A stretch of DNA of 22,121 nucleotides from Intestinibacter sp964449895 (lineage in GTDB: Bacteria; Bacillota; Clostridia; Peptostreptococcales; Peptostreptococcaceae), in the NCBI GenBank assembly GCA_964449895.1, contig CAYVBY010000024.1:1-22121 (forward strand), read 5' to 3'. Of the stretch, positions 6,437 to 14,189 are shown in pieces. Positions within the stretch are counted from its first letter, which is position 1. Each line of letters starts with the position of its first letter. The translations under genes and the position numbers were made by a program. Under the pieces are notes generated by a model, which saw only the letters and a list, made by a program, of their open reading frames with translations, searched no databases and was not told the origin of the DNA.

Positions 6437-7795
6437 ATGTTTTTGATGGATGTAGATTATGGATTGGATTTGACACAGTCTCAAAAGCTTGTAATGAATA
6501 CAACGATAATACAATCATTATCTATTTTGAGTATGAGTAGTATAGAACTTGAAAATGAAATAAAAAAACAAGAAGAAGAAAATCCATTGATAGAGATAGA
6601 ATTTAAAAATAGCGATATAGAAATAGACTGGATAAAATATATAGAAAATACGCAGAAATTTACATATACAGATAAAAATGAAGTTGCATTCAATGTGAGA
6701 GATGAAGGTAATTTTGAAAATATGATCAAAGAAAATCAAAATTTATATGACTATTTAAAAAATCAAATTAGCTATTTAAAAATTTCAAAAAGGGAAAGAA
6801 AAATTTGTGAATATATAATAGATAGTTTAGATGAAGATGGATATTTAAATAAGCAAGATGAAAAAAATATTTTTAATAATCTTAAAATAGATGAAAATGA
6901 ATATAATATATGTCTAAATTATATTCAATCTCTTGACCCAAGTGGAGTAGGGGCAACTAACCTTTCAGAATGTTTATTAATACAGCTCAAAAGTTTAGGC
7001 ATAAATGATAAAATATTAAATCAAATTGTAAAAGAAGATTTAGATAATATAGGTTCAAAAAAAATAAAAGATATATGTAAAAAATATAAAATTGGTCAAA
7101 ATAAATGTATATATTATATGAATATAATAAAAAGTTTGGAACCTAGACCAGGTAAAATATATCAAAGTGATGATATACAATATATAAAGCCAGATGTAAT
7201 AGTAAAAAAGATAGATGATGAATTTATAGTTATTACAAGTCAGATGGATAATTTAAGTATAAATATAAACAATTTTTATAAAAATATATTGCAAAAAAAT
7301 GATTATGATGATGAAACAAAACAATTTGTAAATACTAAATTAAATAGTGCATTAAGTTTAATAAAAAATATTGAAAATAGAAAATCTACTATATTAAAGA
7401 TTGCAGAGCAAATAGTAAAAAGACAAAGGGATTTTTTTGAAAATGGCATAAATTACATAAAGCCAATGACTATGCAAGAAATAGCTAATGAAATACAATT
7501 ACATCAATCTACAATAAGTAGGGGTGTAAACGGAAAATATATATTAACACCTTATGGATTATTTGAATTTAGATATTTCTTTTCAAATGAATTAGAAGAT
7601 ATATCATCTATTAAAATAAAAAATCTTATTAAGGAAATAATAAAAAATGAAAACAAGAGTAAACCATTAAGTGATGAAAAAATAAAAATAATTTTAAGTG
7701 AAAAAGGTATAGAGCTAGCTAGGAGAACGGTTGCAAAGTACAGAGAAGATATGAAAATTCTACCATCTAGCAAAAGAAAACAAATTATTACTTAA
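6437..7795 (+). CDS. rpoN: RNA polymerase sigma-54 factor
   Basis: A 452-residue sigma-54 (SigL/RpoN). Region I is the Gln/Leu-rich activator-interacting end, LTQSQKLVMNTTIIQSL (12-28) with ELENEIKKQEEENP (37-50). A short acidic linker (51-95) precedes the core-binding domain (about 96-300, including DEDGYLN and SLDPSGVGA). A helix-turn-helix that contacts the -12 element lies at MTMQEIANEIQLHQSTISRGVN (344-365). The RpoN box ARRTVAKYRE (428-437), which reads the -24 element, is intact. The start is uncertain: AAGGGGG (6427-6433) is only 3 nt from the ATG at 6437 but 9 nt from an in-frame TTG at 6443 and 12 nt from an ATG at 6446, so the true protein may lack 2-3 residues. rpoN directly before cggR is also known from Listeria and other Firmicutes. 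Its targets need an enhancer-binding activator, none of which is in the window. Confidence 0.95.
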   Translation: MFLMDVDYGLDLTQSQKLVMNTTIIQSLSILSMSSIELENEIKKQEEENPLIEIEFKNSDIEIDWIKYIENTQKFTYTDKNEVAFNVRDEGNFENMIKENQNLYDYLKNQISYLKISKRERKICEYIIDSLDEDGYLNKQDEKNIFNNLKIDENEYNICLNYIQSLDPSGVGATNLSECLLIQLKSLGINDKILNQIVKEDLDNIGSKKIKDICKKYKIGQNKCIYYMNIIKSLEPRPGKIYQSDDIQYIKPDVIVKKIDDEFIVITSQMDNLSININNFYKNILQKNDYDDETKQFVNTKLNSALSLIKNIENRKSTILKIAEQIVKRQRDFFENGINYIKPMTMQEIANEIQLHQSTISRGVNGKYILTPYGLFEFRYFFSNELEDISSIKIKNLIKEIIKNENKSKPLSDEKIKIILSEKGIELARRTVAKYREDMKILPSSKRKQIIT

Positions 7796-7807
7796 CTAAA
7801 ATAATTG

Positions 7808-7821
7808 TAAAAACGGTTTCA
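7808..7821 (+). promoter_or_regulatory. Candidate CcpA binding site (cre) upstream of cggR
   Basis: TAAAAACGGTTTCA fits the cre consensus TGWAANCGNTNWCA at every defined position except the second (A for G). It lies between the rpoN stop and the cggR promoter region, roughly 90 nt upstream of the likely -10 box. That is a position typical of activation by CcpA. This is a pattern match only. Confidence 0.4.
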
Positions 7822-7883
7822 AAGATAAAAAATAAATAATATTTAGATATATACAAAAAAAAATAAGAAGTTCAAAAAAAATA

Positions 7884-7917
7884 TTGAAAAATAATTATAT
7901 CTAATATAAAATATAAT
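7884..7917 (+). promoter_or_regulatory. Promoter region of the cggR-gap unit
   Basis: TTGAAA (7884-7889) is followed by TATAAA (7905-7910, spacer 15) and by a perfect TATAAT (7912-7917, spacer 22). Neither spacing is ideal, so the exact pair is unclear. The position, just upstream of the CggR operator-like repeat, matches the Bacillus arrangement in which the operator lies downstream of the promoter. Confidence 0.45.
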
Positions 7918-7924
7918 TATCTTG

Positions 7925-7961
7925 TGGGACATAAAATTAAACACAGGACAAAATAAGTCCC
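7925..7961 (+). promoter_or_regulatory. CggR operator-like tandem repeat
   Basis: Two direct copies of a hyphenated element are seen. Copy one is TGGGAC-N6-TTAA (7925-7940). Copy two is CAGGAC-N6-AGTC followed by CC (7944-7961). The known Bacillus subtilis CggR operator has two copies of CGGGAC-N6-TGTC with a similar short spacer. Here the second copy keeps GGAC and GTC; the first keeps GGGAC but has lost the TGTC half. The site starts about 8 nt after the TATAAT and 34 nt before the cggR start codon. Tetramer binding here would block elongation and autoregulate cggR-gap, relieved by fructose-1,6-bisphosphate. Confidence 0.68.
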
Positions 7962-7994
7962 AATTAAAAATAATACATGAATAAGGATGAAAAT

Positions 7995-9026
7995 ATGAAT
8001 GATTTTTTAAAAATGCAACAAAAATTGATACCACAAGTGCTTGATATTATGACTAATCGTTACAAAATACTAAAACAAATATATCTAAACGGAACAATCG
8101 GAAGAAGAAGTTTAGCAAATGTTTTAGATATGAGCGAGAGAGTTGTGCGTTCGGAAACTGAAATATTAAAAGAACAAGGCTTAATAAATGTTGCCACATC
8201 AGGAATGAAAGTAACTGAAGATGGTATAGAACTTCTAGAAAATCTAAGTGATATAATGGATGAAATCATGGGATTATCTACACTAGAAGATAAATTAAAA
8301 AAATTATTAGGCATAAAAAAGGTAATACTTGTACCTGGTGATTATGAAAAAAATAAAAGTGTGTTAGTTGATGTTAGCAAATCAGCTGCCGATTATTTTA
8401 TTAAAATACTACAAGACGACGATGTAGTATCAGTAACAGGAGGTACAACATTACTTGAGTTTTCAAAAAATATCAGAGACGATAAAGTATTTAGTGATGT
8501 AATGGTAGTACCTGCGAGAGGTAGTGTTGGTACAAATGTGGAAACTCAATCCAATAACATAGTAGCAAATATAAGTAAATCCCTACATTCAAAATATGAA
8601 TTACTTAATTTACCGGATAAGTTATGTAAGGAATCTATGGATCTGTTGACTCAAGAGCCAGAAATTAAAAAAACATTAGATTTGTTACATAAATCAAATA
8701 TAGTAGTATTTGGTGTGGGTAGAGCGGATGAAATGTTGGTTAGAAGAAATACATCAGAGGAAAAGTCAGAAATGATTTTAAGCAAGGAAGCTATCGGAGA
8801 AGCTTTTGGATACTACTTTAATAAGGACGGGAAGATCGTGTATAAATTAAATACAATCGGAATCGATCTAGAAACAGTAGATGAGGCAAGAGATGTAATA
8901 ACAATATTTGCGGGCGCTAAAAAGGCAGAAGCTTTCTTAGCAATTTCTAAAATAATAAAAGAAAATTTAGTCTTAGTCACAGATGAAGTTAGTGGAAAAA
9001 GACTTTTAGAATTAATAAATGGTTAA
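7995..9026 (+). CDS. cggR: Central glycolytic genes regulator, SorC/DeoR-type repressor
   Basis: A 343-residue repressor close in length and sequence pattern to Bacillus CggR (340). The N-terminal winged helix-turn-helix is at about 34-64 (TIGRRSLANVLDMSERVVRS then EILKEQG). The C-terminal sugar-phosphate domain shows VTGGTT (147-152), VPARGSVG (172-179), VFGVGRADEM (238-247), EAFGYYFN (269-276) and LVTDE (327-331), the residues that in the family line the fructose-1,6-bisphosphate pocket. I chose the ATG at 7995, with AAGGA at 7983-7987 spaced 7 nt upstream; an in-frame ATG at 7977 has no ribosome binding site and would add six residues. It should repress the gap unit when glycolytic flux is low. 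gap begins 109 nt downstream with no terminator between. That AT-rich gap could hold an mRNA processing site as in Bacillus, but no specific signal is visible. Confidence 0.95.
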   Translation: MNDFLKMQQKLIPQVLDIMTNRYKILKQIYLNGTIGRRSLANVLDMSERVVRSETEILKEQGLINVATSGMKVTEDGIELLENLSDIMDEIMGLSTLEDKLKKLLGIKKVILVPGDYEKNKSVLVDVSKSAADYFIKILQDDDVVSVTGGTTLLEFSKNIRDDKVFSDVMVVPARGSVGTNVETQSNNIVANISKSLHSKYELLNLPDKLCKESMDLLTQEPEIKKTLDLLHKSNIVVFGVGRADEMLVRRNTSEEKSEMILSKEAIGEAFGYYFNKDGKIVYKLNTIGIDLETVDEARDVITIFAGAKKAEAFLAISKIIKENLVLVTDEVSGKRLLELING

Positions 9027-9135
9027 ATATACAAATGGTTAATATATAAAATATAAAAAATAGATAAATTAATTAAATATGATTTGTTAAATATATGAAT
9101 AATAAAAAAGGTTTTATTTTTAGGAGGTTAAATCA

Positions 9136-10143
9136 ATGGTTAAAGTAGCAATTAATGGATTTGGTAGAATAGGAAGATTAGCATTAAGAAAATTAATGGA
9201 ACAAACTGATAAATTTGAAGTAGTAGCAATAAACGACTTAACAGATGCAAAAATGTTAGCTCATTTATTCAAATATGATACTGCTCAAGGTAGATTCAAC
9301 GGAGAAATAGAAGTTAAAGAAGGAGCTTTCGTAGTTAACGGAAAAGAAATAAAAGTAACTGCTGAAAGAAACCCAGAAAACTTACCATGGGCAGAACTTG
9401 GAGTAGATATAGTATTAGAATGTACAGGATTCTTTACTTCTCAAGAAAAAGCTGAAGCTCATATAAAAGCAGGAGCTAAAAAAGTTGTTATATCTGCACC
9501 AGCAACAGGTGATGTTAAAACAATAGTATTCAATGTAAATAATGATATATTAGATGGAACTGAAACAGTTATATCAGGAGCTTCTTGTACAACTAACTGT
9601 TTAGCACCAATGGCTAAAACTTTAAATGACAAATTCGGTGTTGAAAAAGGTTTAATGACTACTATACATGCATACACTAACGATCAAAATACTTTAGATG
9701 GCCCTCATCCAAAAGGTGACTTAAGAAGAGCTAGAGCTGCTGCAGGAAACATAGTTTCAAATACTACAGGAGCTGCAAAAGCTATAGGTTTAGTTATACC
9801 AGAATTAAAAGGTAAATTAGACGGAGCTGCTCAAAGAGTTCCAGTTGTAACTGGTTCATTAACTGAATTAGTTTGTACATTAGATAAAAATGTTACAGTA
9901 GAAGAAGTAAATGCAGCTATGAAAGAAGCTTCAAATGAATCTTTCGGATATACTGAAGAATTCTTAGTATCTTCTGATATAGTAGGAATAAGCTATGGTT
10001 CATTATTTGATGCAACTCAAACAAGAGTTATGGAAGTTAACGGACAACAATTAGTTAAAGTTGTATCTTGGTATGACAATGAAATGTCTTACACATCTCA
10101 ATTAATAAGAACTTTAGGATATTTTGCAAACTTAGCAAAATAG
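9136..10143 (+). CDS. gap: Glyceraldehyde-3-phosphate dehydrogenase, NAD-dependent
   Basis: A 335-residue glycolytic enzyme that oxidises and phosphorylates glyceraldehyde-3-phosphate to 1,3-bisphosphoglycerate. The Rossmann start is VAINGFGRIGR (4-14). Asp34 in AINDLTD (31-37) favours NAD over NADP. The catalytic signature SGASCTTNCLAP (147-158) carries Cys151, with partner His178 in TTIHAYT (175-181). The LRRARAAAGNIVSNTTGAAKAIG stretch (from about 196) is the usual phosphate-site region. TAGGAGGT (9121-9128) is a near-perfect ribosome binding site. A hairpin with a T run follows immediately, so gap can end a cggR-gap transcript, allowing gap to be made at a different level from pgk onward. 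Confidence 0.97.
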   Translation: MVKVAINGFGRIGRLALRKLMEQTDKFEVVAINDLTDAKMLAHLFKYDTAQGRFNGEIEVKEGAFVVNGKEIKVTAERNPENLPWAELGVDIVLECTGFFTSQEKAEAHIKAGAKKVVISAPATGDVKTIVFNVNNDILDGTETVISGASCTTNCLAPMAKTLNDKFGVEKGLMTTIHAYTNDQNTLDGPHPKGDLRRARAAAGNIVSNTTGAAKAIGLVIPELKGKLDGAAQRVPVVTGSLTELVCTLDKNVTVEEVNAAMKEASNESFGYTEEFLVSSDIVGISYGSLFDATQTRVMEVNGQQLVKVVSWYDNEMSYTSQLIRTLGYFANLAK

Positions 10144-10154
10144 TTTAGGATTAT

Positions 10155-10196
10155 AGGTCCGGGTTTGTGGTATATGCTACATGTCCGGACTTTTTT
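10155..10196 (+). terminator. Terminator after gap
   Basis: GTCCGG (10157-10162) pairs with CCGGAC (10185-10190), extended by two flanking A/G-T pairs. An upper stem TGTGG/CTACA lies inside, and TTTTTT (10191-10196) follows. It begins 12 nt after the gap stop. Together with the 280-bp gap that follows, it suggests that gap and pgk are separable units. Confidence 0.82.
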
Positions 10197-10476
10197 ACAA
10201 GACATAGGAAATTATAGTATATAAAAATAAATATAATAATACACATAAATGAAAAAATTTTGATTTTTTTATCGATAATAAATTGTTTTATCTAAAAAAG
10301 ATGTGATTAATTTCAAATAGTATATAACAGTAAAGATTTTGATAATTAAAAAGTATACATAAATACAATAATATACAAAATATGATGTATAATTAACATA
10401 ATTTATACAACTTTATTAATAAATATGGTATATTATAGTAAGATAGAAAAAGTTTACTTTTGAAAGGAGTTTAATT
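10197..10476 (+). promoter_or_regulatory. gap-pgk intergenic region with candidate extended -10 promoter
   Basis: The 280 bp between the gap terminator and pgk is extremely AT-rich and holds no ORF, tRNA or clear RNA structure. The best promoter candidate is TGGTATATT (10426-10434), an extended -10 (TG, one base, then TATATT), about 42 nt before the pgk start. The -35 region is poor (TACAAC near 10406-10411). No copy of the GGAC/GTC CggR element was seen here, which would free pgk-tpiA-gpmI from direct CggR control at this site. Confidence 0.42.
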
Positions 10477-11679
10477 ATGTCAATGTTAAACAAAAAAACA
10501 ATAGAAGATATAAATGTTACAGGAAAAAAAGTTTTAGTAAGATGCGATTTTAATGTTCCATTAAAAGATGGAGTAATAACTGATGAAAATAGATTAATAG
10601 GTGCACTACCTACTATAAAATACTTAATAGAAAAAGGTGCAAAAGTTATATTATGTTCTCACTTAGGAAAACCAAAAGGAGAAGCTAAACCAGAATTATC
10701 TTTAGCACCAGTTGCAAAAAGATTATCTGAAATGTTAAATAAAGAAGTAGTATTTGCTGCAGATGCTAATGTTGTTGGAGAAAATGCAAAAGCTGCTGTA
10801 GAAAAAATGCAAGATGGAGATGTTGTTTTATTAGAAAACACTAGATATAGAAAAGAAGAAACTAAAAACGAAGAAAACTACTCTAAAGAATTAGCTTCTT
10901 TAGCAGATGTATTTGTAAATGATGCATTCGGTACTGCTCATAGAGCTCACTGTTCAACTGTAGGTGCTGGAGAATTTTTACAAGAAAGAGCTTGTGGATA
11001 CTTAATTCAAAAAGAATTAAAATTCTTGGGAGAAGCAGTAGCTAATCCAGTTAGACCTTTTACTGCAATACTTGGTGGAGCTAAAGTTTCTGACAAAATA
11101 AATGTTATAAATGCTCTATTAGAAAAAGTTGACAATTTAATAATCGGTGGAGGTATGGCATATACTTTCTTAAAATCTCAAGGATATGAAATAGGAAACT
11201 CATTATTAGAAGCTGATAAAGTAGACTATGCTAAAGAAATGATAGCAAAAGCTGAAGCTAAAGGTGTTAAATTATATTTACCAGTAGATTTCAAAACAGC
11301 TAATGAATTCTCACCAAATGCAGAAGTAGTAATAACAGAAGATCAAAATATAGCTGATGGATACGAAGGTTTAGATATAGGACCAAAAACTGTAGAAAAA
11401 TTTGTAGAAGTTGTTAAAGGTTCTAAAACAATCGTATGGAATGGACCAATGGGTGTATTTGAATTTGAAGCATTTGCAGGTGGTACTTTAGCAATAGCAA
11501 AAGCTATGGCAGCATTAGAAGATGCAACTACTGTAATAGGTGGTGGAGATAGTGCAGCTGCTGTTAATCAATTAGGATTCGGAGATAAAATGACTCACGT
11601 TTCAACTGGTGGAGGAGCTTCATTAGAATTTTTAGAAGGTAAAGAATTACCAGGAATAGTAGCTTTAGACAATAAATAA
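10477..11679 (+). CDS. pgk: Phosphoglycerate kinase
   Basis: A 400-residue monomeric kinase moving phosphate from 1,3-bisphosphoglycerate to ADP, the first ATP-yielding step of glycolysis. The N-terminal substrate domain has VLVRCDFNVPL (19-29), SHLGKPKG (61-68) and DVFVNDAFGTAHRAH (144-158). The C-terminal nucleotide domain has LGGAKVSDK (199-207), IIGGGMAYTF (222-231), WNGPMGVFE (321-329), GGGDS (355-359) and STGGGAS (376-382). All basic patch and hinge motifs are present. AAAGGAG (10463-10469) lies 7 nt before the ATG at 10477; a second ATG two codons later is possible but more distant. It leads the pgk-tpiA-gpmI group; tpiA follows after 89 nt without a clear terminator. Confidence 0.97.
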   Translation: MSMLNKKTIEDINVTGKKVLVRCDFNVPLKDGVITDENRLIGALPTIKYLIEKGAKVILCSHLGKPKGEAKPELSLAPVAKRLSEMLNKEVVFAADANVVGENAKAAVEKMQDGDVVLLENTRYRKEETKNEENYSKELASLADVFVNDAFGTAHRAHCSTVGAGEFLQERACGYLIQKELKFLGEAVANPVRPFTAILGGAKVSDKINVINALLEKVDNLIIGGGMAYTFLKSQGYEIGNSLLEADKVDYAKEMIAKAEAKGVKLYLPVDFKTANEFSPNAEVVITEDQNIADGYEGLDIGPKTVEKFVEVVKGSKTIVWNGPMGVFEFEAFAGGTLAIAKAMAALEDATTVIGGGDSAAAVNQLGFGDKMTHVSTGGGASLEFLEGKELPGIVALDNK

Positions 11680-11768
11680 TATTTAATTAAAAAATGATAT
11701 CGTTAGATATTAGATATAAACTAAAAGAATAATCGTGTAATAGATATATTCGAAGGGAGGATATTCGT

Positions 11769-12515
11769 ATGAGAAAACCAATAATTGCAGGAAACTGGAA
11801 AATGCACAAAACTATAAAAGAAGCTGTAGCTTTTGTTGAAGAAGTAGGAACTAGAGCTAACAGAGAAGATGTAGAAGCAGTAATATGTGCACCATTTTTA
11901 CAATTAAAAGACTTAAAAGAAGCAACTAAAGGAACTGACATAAAAGTTGGTGCTCAAAATATGCACTATGAAACACAAGGTGCTTTTACAGGTGAAGTGT
12001 CTGCAGAAATGTTAAAAGAAATAGAAATAGATTATGTAGTAATAGGACACTCTGAAAGAAGAGAATATTTTGGAGAAACTGATGAAACAGTAAACAAAAA
12101 AGTATTAAAAGCTATAGCTGTTGGAATAAACCCAATATTATGCTGTGGTGAAACTTTAGAACAAAGAGAAGCAGGAGTTACTAAAGATCACGTAAAAACT
12201 CAAATATTAGCTGGATTAAAAGATGTAGCTAAAGAAGACTTAGCTAAAGTTGTTATAGCTTATGAACCAATATGGGCTATAGGAACTGGAAAAACTGCAA
12301 CTGCAGAACAAGCTAATGATGTTATTTCTTATATAAGAGAAGTAGTAGCTTCAGTTTATGGTGAGTTAGCTAATGAAGTAAGAATACAATATGGTGGTAG
12401 TGTTAAACCAGCAAATGTATCAGAAATAATGGGACAAAGTGACATAGATGGAGCTTTAGTAGGTGGAGCATCACTTAAAGCTGATGATTATGTTGCTCTT
12501 GTAAATTTTAAATAG
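11769..12515 (+). CDS. tpiA: Triosephosphate isomerase
   Basis: A 248-residue TIM-barrel enzyme interconverting dihydroxyacetone phosphate and glyceraldehyde-3-phosphate. Active-site residues are Asn9 and Lys11 (GNWKMHK, 8-14), the electrophile His94 (VIGHSERREYF, 91-101) and the base Glu166 in AYEPIWAIGTGKTAT (164-178), which is also the flexible loop 6. QYGGSVKP (207-214) is the phosphate site. AAGGGAGGAT just upstream of the ATG is strong. Its stop codon (12513-12515) forms part of the ribosome binding site of gpmI, so the two genes are tightly linked. Confidence 0.97.
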   Translation: MRKPIIAGNWKMHKTIKEAVAFVEEVGTRANREDVEAVICAPFLQLKDLKEATKGTDIKVGAQNMHYETQGAFTGEVSAEMLKEIEIDYVVIGHSERREYFGETDETVNKKVLKAIAVGINPILCCGETLEQREAGVTKDHVKTQILAGLKDVAKEDLAKVVIAYEPIWAIGTGKTATAEQANDVISYIREVVASVYGELANEVRIQYGGSVKPANVSEIMGQSDIDGALVGGASLKADDYVALVNFK

Positions 12516-12531
12516 GAGATAACTTAAAAAT

Positions 12532-14058
12532 ATGAAAAAACCAGTAGCATTAATAATCATGGATGGTTTTGGAGAAAGTAATACTACTGTTGGAAATGCT
12601 GTAAAAGAAGCAAAAACTCCTAACTTAGACAAAATCCAAGCAACTTATCCTAATACATTAATAAAAGCTAGTGGTCTTGACGTAGGTCTTCCAGATGGAC
12701 AAATGGGTAACTCGGAAGTTGGTCATACAAATATCGGAGCAGGAAGAATAGTATACCAAGATTTAACTAGAGTAACAAAAGCAATAGAAGATGGAGATTT
12801 TTTCGAAAATCAAATCTTAGTAAAAGCAATGCAAAATGGAAAAGAACAAGCTGTTCATATAATGGGATTATTATCTGATGGCGGTGTTCATTCACATATA
12901 GATCATCTTAAAGCATTAATAAAAATGGCTAAAGAAAAAGATGTTAAAAATGTATATGTACATGCATTTACAGACGGTAGAGATACAGATCCACAAAGTG
13001 GTCTAGGATATATCAAAGAAATAGAAAAATATATGGCTGAAATAGGCTGTGGAAAATTTGCTACTGTAAATGGTAGATACTATGCAATGGACAGAGATAA
13101 GAGATGGGAAAGAGTAGAAGTAGCTTATAAAGCTATGGTATTTGGAGAAGGTGAAGTTTCACCATCTGCTGAGGAAGCTATATCTAACTCTTACAAAAAA
13201 GGTGCTACAGATGAATTTATCATACCAACTGTAATAGTTGAAGATGGAGAACCTGTAGGAAAAATATCTGAAGGTGATTCGGTAATATTTTTTAATTTCA
13301 GACCAGATAGAGCTAGAGAAATATCTAGAGCTATAGTGGATAAAGAATTTACAGGATTTGAAAGAGCAGATATAAATACTTACTTTGTTTGTTTAACAGA
13401 ATATGATGTGACTTTACCAAATGTTCAAATAGCATTTGGACCACAATCATTAAGTAATACATTAGGAGAATATTTATCAAAATTAGGTAAAACTCAATTA
13501 AGAGCTGCTGAAACTGAAAAATATGCTCATGTAACATTCTTCTTTAACGGTGGAGTTGAAGAACCAAATGAAGGTGAAGATAGAGAATTAATTCCTTCAC
13601 CAAAGGTTGCGACTTATGATTTAAAACCAGAAATGTCTGCACCAGAATTATTAGAAAAAGTATTAGAAAAAATAAATGAAGATAAATACGACTTTATAGT
13701 TGTAAACTTCGCTAATCCTGACATGGTTGGTCATACAGGTGTAATGGAAGCTGCTGTACAAGCTGTTGAAACTGTAGATAATTGTGTTGGTAAATTAGTA
13801 GACAAAATAGTTGAAATAGGCGGAAGTGCAATAATAACTGCTGACCATGGAAATGCTGAATTAATGTCAGATCCTGAAACAGGAAAAGTTGTAACTGCGC
13901 ACTCTGTAAATCCAGTTCCATTTATAGTTGCTGGAGAAGATTTTAAAGGTAGAGAGTTATTAACAGATGGTAGATTATCAGATATAGCTCCAACTTTATT
14001 AGATATGATGAATTTAGAAAAACCAGAAGAAATGACTGGTCATTCTTTAATAAAATAA
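12532..14058 (+). CDS. gpmI: 2,3-bisphosphoglycerate-independent phosphoglycerate mutase
   Basis: A 508-residue two-manganese enzyme converting 3- to 2-phosphoglycerate, of the alkaline phosphatase superfamily. In Bacillus relatives its pH and Mn dependence is linked to sporulation. Metal and catalytic residues: Asp11 (MDGFG), the phosphorylated Ser61 (GNSEVGHTN), His120/His122 (GGVHSHIDH), TDGRDTDP (147-154), GRYYAMDRDKRW (181-192), NFRPDRARE (255-263), Asp397/His401 (NPDMVGHTG), Asp438/His439 (ADHGNAE) and His457 (AHSVNPVP). AGGAGA (12514-12519) overlaps the tpiA stop, with a long 12-nt spacer. No strong terminator follows, so read-through into eno is possible. No cofactor-dependent GpmA is in the window. 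Confidence 0.97.
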   Translation: MKKPVALIIMDGFGESNTTVGNAVKEAKTPNLDKIQATYPNTLIKASGLDVGLPDGQMGNSEVGHTNIGAGRIVYQDLTRVTKAIEDGDFFENQILVKAMQNGKEQAVHIMGLLSDGGVHSHIDHLKALIKMAKEKDVKNVYVHAFTDGRDTDPQSGLGYIKEIEKYMAEIGCGKFATVNGRYYAMDRDKRWERVEVAYKAMVFGEGEVSPSAEEAISNSYKKGATDEFIIPTVIVEDGEPVGKISEGDSVIFFNFRPDRAREISRAIVDKEFTGFERADINTYFVCLTEYDVTLPNVQIAFGPQSLSNTLGEYLSKLGKTQLRAAETEKYAHVTFFFNGGVEEPNEGEDRELIPSPKVATYDLKPEMSAPELLEKVLEKINEDKYDFIVVNFANPDMVGHTGVMEAAVQAVETVDNCVGKLVDKIVEIGGSAIITADHGNAELMSDPETGKVVTAHSVNPVPFIVAGEDFKGRELLTDGRLSDIAPTLLDMMNLEKPEEMTGHSLIK

Positions 14059-14125
14059 TAAAAAATAAAAGAGATTAAAATATTATTAAAATACATAAAA
14101 TTTATAAACTTACCCATCAATTTGT

Positions 14126-14154
14126 TTGTAAAAATATGAATTTAAGAATATAAT
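14126..14154 (+). promoter_or_regulatory. Sigma-A promoter of eno
   Basis: TTGTAA (14126-14131) and a perfect TATAAT (14149-14154) are separated by 17 bp, 35 nt before the eno ATG. The -35 box matches four of six consensus positions. It would let eno be made independently of the upstream glycolytic genes. Confidence 0.62.
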
Positions 14155-14189
14155 AGTCTTAATTAGTGAACGATTGAAAGGAGAAAAAT

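Noticed and set aside
7977..7994. Upstream ATG for cggR
   Set aside because: No purine-rich site lies before 7977, whereas AAGGA is correctly spaced before 7995 and the protein then matches the usual CggR start.
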